From NCBI GenBank assembly GCA_037783545.1, contig JBBELK010000096.1, forward strand, positions 3,348,001 to 3,412,000: a stretch of DNA of 64,000 nucleotides, read 5' to 3'. This stretch comes from Henricia sp. BOLD:AAB3569. Lineage: Eukaryota > Echinodermata > Asteroidea > Spinulosida > Echinasteridae. Position 1 is the first letter of the stretch. Every line of letters begins with the position of its first letter. The position numbers and the translations under genes are program-made. Below the pieces are notes generated by a model that worked only from the letters and a program-made list of their open reading frames with translations, ran no database searches and was not told the DNA's origin. This document shows, piece after piece, positions 1 through 9,311 of the stretch.

Positions 1-192
1 GAAATTTCTCGGCCATTTCCCGGCGAAAGTCTGTGAATTTTTCAGGACAAGTGCGGAATATAGACTGTTTGGAGCATGCAAAATTTGAAGTTCGTCGGAA
101 AATTTCTTGACTTCCAAATTTGCCGACGTTTGGACCACACTTTGACCAAATTCCCATCCCAAACAAGACTGAGCATGCGCACGAGTGATCAG

Positions 193-333
193 GGCTGCGT
201 TCCAAACACGCGAACATTGCAAACGTTTTCATCGTTCGCCAACAACCGGTACCCGGCTTTCCAAAGACGAGTGCACAAAAGCATTGTAACCAGTGGCGAA
301 CGTTGCCAACGTTCGCGTGTTTGGAACGCAGCC
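193..333. mobile_element. MITE-like element, 141 bp, copy 1
   Basis: The insert interrupts a unit between gatcag and gagtac. Perfect 23-bp terminal inverted repeats lie at 193-215 and 311-333, starting GGCTGCGTTCC; similarity continues imperfectly inwards for about 12 more bases. A nested 9-bp inverted repeat lies at 233-241 and 294-302. CAG flanks both sides (190-192 and 334-336), while uninterrupted units have one CAG there, so this reads as a 3-bp target-site duplication. The ends could also be drawn one base further out, leaving a 1-bp duplication. There is no coding capacity, as expected of a non-autonomous DNA transposon. The 3-bp duplication recalls PIF/Harbinger or CACTA elements, but CAG is not the usual Harbinger target and the ends do not start with CACTA. 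The superfamily is left open. Confidence 0.85.
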
Positions 334-852
334 CAGGAGTACACGGACAGCCACGGTCTGCAGAGCAGGCAGGAAGCCCGAGCCCAGATTTCCCTGAACT
401 CTGAAATTTCTCGGCCATTTCCCGGCGAAAGTCTGTGAATTTTTCAGGACAAGTGCGGAATATAGACTGTTTGGAGCATGCAAAATTTGAAGTTCGTCGG
501 AAAATGTATTGACTTCCAAATTTGCCGACGTTTGGACCACACTTTGACCAAATTCCCGTCCCAAACAAGACTGAGCATGCGCACGAGTGATCAGGAGTAC
601 ACGGACAGCCACGGTCTGCAGAGTAGGCAGGAAGCCCGAGCCCAGTTTTCCCTGAACTCTGAAATTTCTCGGCCAATTCCCGGCGAAAGTCTGTGAATTT
701 TTCAGGACAAGTGCGGAATATACACTGTTTGGAGCATGCAAAATTTGAAGTTCGTCGGAAAATTTCTTGACTTCCAAATTTGCCGACGTTTGGACCACAC
801 TTTGACCAAATTCCCGTCCCAAACAAGACTGAGCATGCGCACGAGTGATCAG

Positions 853-993
853 GGCTGCGTTCCAAACACGCGAACATTGCAAACGTTTTCATCGTTCGCC
901 AACAACCGGTACCCGGCTTTCCAAAGACGAGTGCACAAAAGCATTGTAACCAGTGGCGAACGTTGCCAACGTTCGCGTGTTTGGAACGCAGCC
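853..993. mobile_element. MITE-like element, 141 bp, copy 2
   Basis: This copy lies 660 bp from copy 1 at the identical position in the unit, with the same CAG flanks (850-852, 994-996) and terminal inverted repeats at 853-875 and 971-993. I see no difference from copy 1. The identical insertion point means it arose by amplification of the host dimer, not by a second transposition. Confidence 0.85.
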
Positions 994-1512
994 CAGGAGT
1001 ACACGGACAGCCACGGTCTGCAGAGCAGGCAGGAAGCCCGAGCCCAGTTTTCCCTGAACTCTGAAATTTCTCGGCCATTTCCCGGCGAAAGTCTGTGAAT
1101 TTTTCAGGACAAGTGCGGAATATAGACTGTTTGGAGCATGCAAAATTTGAAGTTCGTCGGAAAATGTATTGACTTCCAAATTTGCCGACGTTTGGACCAC
1201 ACTTTGACCAAATTCCCGTCCCAAACAAGACTGAGCATGCGCACGAGTGATCAGGAGTACACGGACAGCCACGGTCTGCAGAGCAGGCAGGAAGCCCGAG
1301 CCCAGTTTTCCCTGAACTCTGAAATTTCTCGGCCATTTCCCGGCGAAAGTCTGTGAATTTTTCAGGACAAGTGCGGAATATACACTGTTTGGAGCATGCA
1401 AAATTTGAAGTTCGTCGGAAAATGTCTTGACTTCCAAATTTGCCGACGTTTGGACCACACTTTGACCAAATTCCCGTCCCAAACAAGACTGAGCATGCGC
1501 ACGAGTGATCAG

Positions 1513-1653
1513 GGCTGCGTTCCAAACACGCGAACATTGCAAACGTTTTCATCGTTCGCCAACAACCGGTACCCGGCTTTCCAAAGACGAGTGCACAAAA
1601 GCATTGTAACCAGTGGCGAACGTTGCCAACGTTCGCGTGTTTGGAACGCAGCC
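1513..1653. mobile_element. MITE-like element, 141 bp, copy 3
   Basis: Third copy, again displaced by exactly 660 bp, with flanking CAG at 1510-1512 and 1654-1656 and inverted repeats at 1513-1535 and 1631-1653. It matches the other copies by eye. Confidence 0.85.
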
Positions 1654-2172
1654 CAGGAGTACACGGACAGCCACGGTCTGCAGAGCAGGCAGGAAGCCCG
1701 AGCCCAGTTTTCCCTGAACTCTGAAATTTCTCGGCCATTTCCCGGCGAAAGTCTGTGAATTTTTCAGGACAAGTGCGGAATATAGACTGTTTGGAGCATG
1801 CAAAATTTGAAGTTCGTCGGAAAATGTATTGACTTCCAAATTTGCCGACGTTTGGACCACACTTTGACCAAATTCCCGTCCCAAACAAGACTGAGCATGC
1901 GCACGAGTGATCAGGAGTACACGGACAGCCACGGTCTGCAGAGCAGGCAGGAAGCCCGAGCCCAGTTTTCCCTGAACTCTGAAATTTCTCGGCCATTTCC
2001 CGGCGAAAGTCTGTGAATTTTTCAGGTCAAGTGCGGAATATAGACTGTTTGGAGCATGCAAAATTTGAAGTTCGTCGGAAAATTTCTTGACTTCCAAATT
2101 TGCCGACGTTTGGACCACACTTTGACCAAATTCCCGTCCCAAACAAGACTGAGCATGCGCACGAGTGATCAG

Positions 2173-2313
2173 GGCTGCGTTCCAAACACGCGAACATTGC
2201 AAACGTTTTCATCGTTCGCCAACAACCGGTACCCGGCTTTCCAAAGACGAGTGCACAAAAGCATTGTAACCAGTGGCGAACGTTGCCAACGTTCGCGTGT
2301 TTGGAACGCAGCC
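2173..2313. mobile_element. MITE-like element, 141 bp, copy 4 (last)
   Basis: The fourth and last copy has inverted repeats at 2173-2195 and 2291-2313. Its host unit changes shortly downstream (by about 2,375) from the left-zone bases to those of the main array. It therefore sits at the recombination boundary between element-bearing and element-free satellite. No trace of the element occurs in the remaining 61.7 kb. Confidence 0.85.
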
Positions 2314-2715
2314 CAGGAGTACACGGACAGCCACGGTCTGCAGAGCAGGCAGGAAGCCCGAGCCCAGTTTTCCCTAAACTCTGAAATTTCTCGGCCATTT
2401 CCCGGCGAAAGTCTGTCAATTTTTCAGGACAAGTGCGGAATATAGACTGTTTGGAGCATGCAAAATTTGAAGTTCGTCGGAAAATTTCTTGACTTCCAAA
2501 TTTGCCGACGTTTGGACCACACTTTGACCAAATTCCGGTCCCAAACAAGACTGAGCATGCGCACGAGTGATCAGGAGTACACGGACAGCCACGGTCTGCA
2601 GAGCAGGCAGGAAGCCCAAGCCCAGTTTTCCCTAAACTCTGAAATTTCTCGGCCATTTCCCGGCGAAAGTCTGTCAATTTTTCAGGACAAGTGCGGAATA
2701 TAGACTGTTTGGAGC

Positions 2716-2972
2716 ATGCAAAATTTGAAGTTTGTCGGACAATTTATTGACTTCCAAATTTGCCCTCGTTTGGACCACACTTTGACAAAATTCCCGTCCC
2801 AAACAAGACTGAGCATGCGCACGAGTGATCAGGAGCACACGGACAGCCACGGTCTGCAGAGCAGGCAGGAAGCCAGAGTCCAGTTTTCCCTAAACTCTGA
2901 AATTTCTCGGCCATTTCCCGGCGAAAGTCTGTCAATTTTCAGGACAAGTGCGGAATATAGACTGTTTGGAGC
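2716..2972 (+). repeat. Divergent 257-bp junction unit
   Basis: This unit follows the last 660-bp period and has several private changes: tttgtcggac in the left dyad arm, tgccctcg in the right arm, gagcacac, gccagagtcc, and loss of one T near 2938. It is among the most divergent units in the window and marks the change from the dimer zone to the plain 258-bp zone. Confidence 0.75.
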
Positions 2973-4005
2973 ATGCAAAATTTTAAGTTTGTCGGAAAAT
3001 TTCTTGACTTCCAAATTTGCCGACGTTTGGACCACACTTTGACCAAATTCCCGTCCCAAACAAGACTGAGCATGCGCACGAGTGATCAGGAGTACACGGA
3101 CAGCCACGGTCTGCAGAGCAGGCAGGAAGCCCGAGCCCAGTTTTCCCTAAACTCTGAAATTTCTCGGCCATTTCCCGGCGAAAGTCTGTCAATTTTTCAG
3201 GACAAGTGCGGAATATACACTGTTTGGAGCATGCAAAATTTGAAGTTCGTCGGAAAATTTATTGACTTCCAAATTTGCCGACGTTTGGACCACACTTTGA
3301 CCAAATTCCCGTCCCAAACAAGACTGAGGATGCGCACGAGTGATCAGGAGTACACGGACAGCCACGGTCTGCAGAGCAGGCAGGAAGCCCGAGCCCAGTT
3401 TTCCCTAAACTCTGAAATTTCTCGGCCATTTCCCGGCGAAAGTCTGTCAATTTTTCAGGACAAGTGCGGAATATACACTGTTTGGAGCATGCAAAATTTG
3501 AAGTTCGTCGGAAAATTTCTTGACTTCCAAATTTGCCGACGTTTGGACCACACTTTGACCAAATTCCCGTCCCAAACAAGACTGAGCATGCGCACGAGTG
3601 ATCAGGAGTACACGGACAGCCACGGTCTGCAGAGCAGGCAGGAAGCCCGAGCCCAGTTTTCCCTAAACTCTGAAATTTATCGGCCATTTCCCGGCGAAAG
3701 TCTGTCAATTTTTCAGGACAAGTGCGGAATATACACTGTTTGGAGCATGCAAAAATTTGAAGTTCGTCGGAAAATTTCTTGACTTCCAAATTTGCCGACG
3801 TTTGGACCACACTTTGACCAAATTCCCGTCCCAAACAAGACTGAGCATGCGCACGAGTGATCAGGAGTACACGGACAGCCACGGTCTGCAGAGCAGGCAG
3901 GAAGCCCGAGCCCAGTTTTCCCTAAACTCTGAAATTTCTCGGCCATTTCCCGGCGAAAGTCTGTCAATTTTTCAGGACAAGTGCGGAATATAGACTGTTT
4001 GGAGC

Positions 4006-5796
4006 ATGCAAAATTTGAAGTTCGTCGGAAAATTTCTTGACTTCAAAATTTGCCGACGTTTGGACCACACTTTGACCAAATTCCCGTCCCAAACAAGACT
4101 GAGCATGCGCACGAGTGATCAGGAGTACACGGACAGCCACGTCTGCAGAGCAGGCAGGAAGCCCAGTTTTCCCTAAACTCTGAAATTTCTCGGCCATTTC
4201 CCGGCGAAAGTCTGTCAATTTTTCAGGACAAGTGCGGAATATAGACTGTTTGGAGCATGCAAAATTTGAAGTACGTCGGAAAATTTCTTGACTTCCAAAT
4301 TTGCCGACGTTTGGACCACACTTTGACCAAATTCCCGTCCCAAACAAGACTGAGCATGCGCACGAGTGATCAGGAGTACACGGACAGCCACGGTCTGCAG
4401 AGCAGGCAGGAAGCCCAGTTTTCCCTAAACTCTGAAATTTCTCGGCCATTTCCCGGCGAAAGTCTGTCAATTTTTCAGGACAAGTGTGGAATATAGACTG
4501 TTTGGAGCATGCAAAATTTGAAGTTCGTCGGAAAATATATTGACTTCAAAATTTGCCGACGTTTGGACCACACTTTGACCAAATTCCCGTCCCAAACAAG
4601 ACTGAGCATGCGCACGACTGATCAGGAGTACACGGACAGCCACGGTCTGCAGAGCAGGCAGGAAGCCCGAGCCCATGCAGTTTTCCCCAAACTCTGAAAT
4701 TTCTCGGCCATTTCCCGGCGAAAGTCTGTCAATTTTTCAGGACAAGTGCGGAATATAGACTGTTTGGAGCATGCAAATTTTGAAGTTCGTCTGAAAATTT
4801 CTTGACTTCCAAATTTGCCGACGTTTGGACCACACTTTGACCAAATTCCCGTCCCAAACAAGACTGAGCATGCGCACGAGTGATCAGGAGTACACGGACA
4901 GCCACGGTCTGCAGAGCAGGCAGGAAGCCCAGTTTTCCCCAAACTCTGAAATTTCTCGGCCATTTCCCGGCGAAAGTCTGTCAATTTTTCAGGACAAGTG
5001 CGGAATATAGACTGTTTGGAGCATGCACATTTTGAAGTTCGTCTGAAAATTTCTTGACTTCCAAATTTGCCGACGTTTGGACCACACTTTGACCAAATTC
5101 CCGTCCCAAACAAGACTGAGCATGCGCACGAGTGATCAGGAGTACACGGACAGCCACGGTCTGCAGAGCAGGCAGGAAGCCCGAGCCCAGTTTTCCCTAA
5201 ACTCTGAAATTTCTCGGCCATTTCCCGGCGAAAGTCTGTCAATTTTTCAGGACAAGTGCGGAATATACACTGTTTGGAGCATGCAAAATTTGAAGTTCGT
5301 CGGAAAATTTATTGACTTCCAAATTTGCCGACGTTTGGACCACACTTTGACCAAATTCCCGTCCCAAACAAGACTGAGGATGCGCACGAGTGATCAGGAG
5401 TACACGGACAGCCACGGTCTGCAGAGCAGGCAGGAAGCCCGAGCCCAGTTTTCCCTAAACTCTGAAATTTCTCGGCCATTTCCCGGCGAAAGTCTGTCAA
5501 TTTTTCAGGACAAGTGCGGAATATACACTGTTTGGAGCATGCAAAATTTGAAGTTCGTCGGAAAATTTCTTGACTTCCAAATTTGCCGACGTTTGGACCA
5601 CACTTTGACCAAATTCCCGTCCCAAACAAGACTGAGCATGCGCACGAGTGATCAGGAGTACACGGACAGCCACGGTCTGCAGAGCAGGCAGGAAGCCCGA
5701 GCCCAGTTTTCCCTAAACTCTGAAATTTCTCGGCCATTTCCCGGCGAAAGTCTGTCAATTTTTCAGGACAAGTGCGGAATATAGACTGTTTGGAGC
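4006..5796 (+). repeat. 1,791-bp seven-unit duplication, copy 1
   Basis: Seven units of 251, 252, 262, 252, 258, 258 and 258 bp. The next seven units repeat the same length order and variants: cacgtctg, tacgtcgg, the catgc-containing 262-bp unit, two cgtctg units, then the gaggatgcgc unit. Shifted identity can be followed back to about 3,752, because the flanking units also resemble each other. Confidence 0.9.
5539..5796 (+). repeat. Reference 258-bp satellite monomer (anatomy)
   Basis: A typical full-length unit, used here to describe landmarks. It holds an imperfect dyad with arms 5556-5568 and 5579-5591 (13 bp, one mismatch) around a 10-base loop. GCATGC occurs twice per unit (5537-5542, straddling the start, and 5636-5641). 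TGATCA lies at 5649-5654 and CTGCAG at 5677-5682, each normally once per unit. A direct repeat AGCCC at 5694-5698 and 5700-5704 is where 258-bp units lose six bases to become 252-bp units. A near-palindrome TTTCCCGGCGAAA lies at 5737-5749. The unit is rich in CpG. No internal subrepeat that would split the unit in half is evident. Confidence 0.9.
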
Positions 5797-7587
5797 ATGC
5801 AAAATTTGAAGTTCGTCGGAAAATTTCTTGACTTCAAAATTTGCCGACGTTTGGACCACACTTTGACCAAATTCCCGTCCCAAACAAGACTGAGCATGCG
5901 CACGAGTGATCAGGAGTACACGGACAGCCACGTCTGCAGAGCAGGCAGGAAGCCCAGTTTTCCCTAAACTCTGAAATTTCTCGGCCATTTCCCGGCGAAA
6001 GTCTGTCAATTTTTCAGGACAAGTGCGGAATATAGACTGTTTGGAGCATGCAAAATTTGAAGTACGTCGGAAAATTTCTTGACTTCCAAATTTGCCGACG
6101 TTTGGACCACACTTTGACCAAATTCCCGTCCCAAACAAGACTGAGCATGCGCACGAGTGATCAGGAGTACACGGACAGCCACGGTCTGCAGAGCAGGCAG
6201 GAAGCCCAGTTTTCCCTAAACTCTGAAATTTCTCGGCCATTTCCCGGCGAAAGTCTGTCAATTTTTCAGGACAAGTGTGGAATATAGACTGTTTGGAGCA
6301 TGCAAAATTTGAAGTTCGTCGGAAAATATATTGACTTCAAAATTTGCCGACGTTTGGACCACACTTTGACCAAATTCCCGTCCCAAACAAGACTGAGCAT
6401 GCGCACGACTGATCAGGAGTACACGGACAGCCACGGTCTGCAGAGCAGGCAGGAAGCCCGAGCCCATGCAGTTTTCCCCAAACTCTGAAATTTCTCGGCC
6501 ATTTCCCGGCGAAAGTCTGTCAATTTTTCAGGACAAGTGCGGAATATAGACTGTTTGGAGCATGCAAATTTTGAAGTTCGTCTGAAAATTTCTTGACTTC
6601 CAAATTTGCCGACGTTTGGACCACACTTTGACCAAATTCCCGTCCCAAACAAGACTGAGCATGCGCACGAGTGATCAGGAGTACACGGACAGCCACGGTC
6701 TGCAGAGCAGGCAGGAAGCCCAGTTTTCCCCAAACTCTGAAATTTCTCGGCCATTTCCCGGCGAAAGTCTGTCAATTTTTCAGGACAAGTGCGGAATATA
6801 GACTGTTTGGAGCATGCACATTTTGAAGTTCGTCTGAAAATTTCTTGACTTCCAAATTTGCCGACGTTTGGACCACACTTTGACCAAATTCCCGTCCCAA
6901 ACAAGACTGAGCATGCGCACGAGTGATCAGGAGTACACGGACAGCCACGGTCTGCAGAGCAGGCAGGAAGCCCGAGCCCAGTTTTCCCTAAACTCTGAAA
7001 TTTCTCGGCCATTTCCCGGCGAAAGTCTGTCAATTTTTCAGGACAAGTGCGGAATATACACTGTTTGGAGCATGCAAAATTTGAAGTTCGTCGGAAAATT
7101 TATTGACTTCCAAATTTGCCGACGTTTGGACCACACTTTGACCAAATTCCCGTCCCAAACAAGACTGAGGATGCGCACGAGTGATCAGGAGTACACGGAC
7201 AGCCACGGTCTGCAGAGCAGGCAGGAAGCCCGAGCCCAGTTTTCCCTAAACTCTGAAATTTCTCGGCCATTTCCCGGCGAAAGTCTGTCAATTTTTCAGG
7301 ACAAGTGCGGAATATACACTGTTTGGAGCATGCAAAATTTGAAGTTCGTCGGAAAATTTCTTGACTTCCAAATTTGCCGACGTTTGGACCACACTTTGAC
7401 CAAATTCCCGTCCCAAACAAGACTGAGCATGCGCACGAGTGATCAGGAGTACACGGACAGCCACGGTCTGCAGAGCAGGCAGGAAGCCCGAGCCCAGTTT
7501 TCCCTAAACTCTGAAATTTCTCGGCCATTTCCCGGCGAAAGTCTGTCAATTTTTCAGGACAAGTGCGGAATATACACTGTTTGGAGC
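5797..7587 (+). repeat. 1,791-bp seven-unit duplication, copy 2
   Basis: Direct tandem copy of 4006-5796, with unit starts 5797, 6048, 6300, 6562, 6814, 7072 and 7330. The rare gaggatgcgc variant appears at about 5,377 and 7,168 in the two copies, and also earlier at about 3,327. That suggests a still older round of duplication. Near-complete identity implies a recent unequal exchange. Confidence 0.9.
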
Positions 7588-8621
7588 ATGCAAAAATTTG
7601 AAGTTCGTCGGAAAATTTCTTGACTTCCAAATTTGCCGACGTTTGGACCACACTTTGACCAAATTCCCGTCCCAAACAAGACTGAGCATGCGCACGAGTG
7701 ATCAGGAGTACACGGACAGCCACGGTCTGCAGAGCAGGCAGGAAGCCCGAGCCCAGTTTTCCCTAAACTCTGAAATTTCTCGGCCATTTCCCGGCGAAAG
7801 TCTGTCAATTTTTCAGGACAAGTGCGGAATATAGACTGTTTGGAGCATGCAAAATTTGAAGTTTGTCGGAAAATTTATTGACTTCCAAATTTGCCGACGT
7901 TTGGACCACACTTTGACCAAATTCCCGTCCCAAACAAGACTGAGCATGCGCACGAGTGATCAGGAGTACACGGACAGCCACGGTCTGCAGAGCAGGCAGG
8001 AAGCCCGAGCCCAGTTTTCCCTAAACTCTGAAATTTCTCGGCCATTTCCCGGCGAAAGTCTGTCAATTTTTCAGGACAAGTGCGGAATATACACTGTTTG
8101 GAGCATGCAAAAATTTGAAGTTCGTCGGAAAATTTCTTGACTTCCAAATTTGCCGACGTTTGGACCACACTTTGACCAAATTCCCGTCCCAAACAAGACT
8201 GAGCATGCGCACGAGTGATCAGGAGTACACGGACAGCCACGGTCTGCAGAGCAGGCAGGAAGCCCGAGCCCAGTTTTCCCTAAACTCTGAAATTTCTCGG
8301 CCATTTCCCGGCGAAAGTCTGTCAATTTTTCAGGACAAGTGCGGAATATAGACTGTTTGGAGCATGCAAAATTTGAAGTTTGTCGGAAAATTTATTGACT
8401 TCCAAATTTGCCGACGTTTGGACCACACTTTGACCAAATTCCCGTCCCAAACAAGACTGAGCATGCGCACGAGTGATCAGGAGTACACGGACAGCCACGG
8501 TCTGCAGAGCAGGCAGGAAGCCCAGTTTTCCCTAAACTCTGAAATTTCTCGGCCATTTCCCGGCGAAAGTCTGTCAATTTTTCAGGACAAGTGTGGAATA
8601 TAGACTGTTTGGAGCATGCAA
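7588..8621 (+). repeat. 517-bp dimer duplicated in tandem
   Basis: Units at 7588 (259 bp) and 7847 (258 bp) are repeated at 8105 and 8364. The first unit of each pair has one extra A (gcaaaaattt) and the second has gtttgtcgg with tttattgac. The same extra A occurs at 3747. The duplicate loses similarity late in the 8364 unit, which lacks the hexamer. Confidence 0.85.
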
Positions 8622-9311
8622 AATTTGAAGTTCGTCGGAAAATTTCTTGACTTCCAAATTTGCCGACGTTTGGACCACACTTTGACCAAATTCCCGTCCC
8701 AAACAATACTGAGCATGCGCACGAGTGATCAGGAGTACACGGACAGCCACGGTCTGCAGAGCAGGCAGGAAGCCCGAGCCCAGTTTTCCCTAAAATCTGA
8801 AATTTCTCGGCCATTTCCCGGCGAAAGTCTGTCAATTTTTCAGGACAAGTGCGGAATATAGACTGTTTGGAGCATGCAAATTTTGAAGTTCGTCTTAAAA
8901 TATACTGACTTCCAAATTTGCCGACGTTTGGACCACACTTTGACCAAATTCCCGTCCCAAACAAGACTGAGCATGCGCACGAGTGATCAGGAGTACACGG
9001 ACAGCCACGGTCTGCAGAGCAGGCAGGAAGCCCGGGCCCAGTTTTCCCTAAACTCTGAAATTTCTCGGCCATTTCCCGGCCAAAATCTGTCAATTTTTCA
9101 GGACAAGTGCGGAATATAGACTGTTTGGAGCATGCAAATTTTGAAGTTCGTCTGAAAATATATTGACTTCCAAATTTGCCGACGTTTGGACCACACTTTG
9201 ACCAAATTCCCGTCCCAAACAAGACTGAGCATGCGCACGAGTGATCAGGAGTACACGGACAGCCACGGTCTGCAGAGCAGGCAGGAAGCCCGGGCCCAGT
9301 TTTCCCTAAAC

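Larger units (their letters stand above)
76..2715 (+). repeat. 660-bp dimeric higher-order repeat, four copies
   Basis: Four consecutive 660-bp periods start at 76, 736, 1396 and 2056. Each has a 402-bp unit carrying an inserted element and then a plain 258-bp unit. The zone is marked by cctgaactctg and gtctgtgaat, which become cctaaactctg and gtctgtcaat between about 2,313 and 2,416, so the fourth copy is a hybrid with the next zone. The plain units at 478, 1138 and 1798 share aaatgtattgac; the fourth (2458) does not. The periods are near-identical, which indicates recent spread of the dimer. Confidence 0.95.

Noticed and set aside
193..333. hAT-type element starting CAGGG
   Set aside because: The left edge reads cagggctg, but the right edge ends agcccag, not ccctg, and no 8-bp target duplication flanks it.
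229..882. Repeated 217-codon minus-strand frames spanning the inserted element
   Set aside because: They run through a non-coding inverted-repeat element and satellite, and recur only because the 660-bp period is divisible by three.
2973..3782. A 269-codon plus-strand frame running through three units
   Set aside because: It exists only because gaatatagac is changed to gaatatacac in consecutive units, removing the in-frame TAG. It is repeat sequence without coding evidence.
5737..5749. TTTCCCGGCGAAA in each unit as an E2F-type site
   Set aside because: It resembles the E2F consensus but has one extra base in the core, and there is no gene nearby to regulate. A short match in a satellite is weak evidence.
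5539..5796. CENP-B box
   Set aside because: The canonical pattern (TTCG, four bases, A, two bases, CGGG) was not found on either strand of a typical unit.
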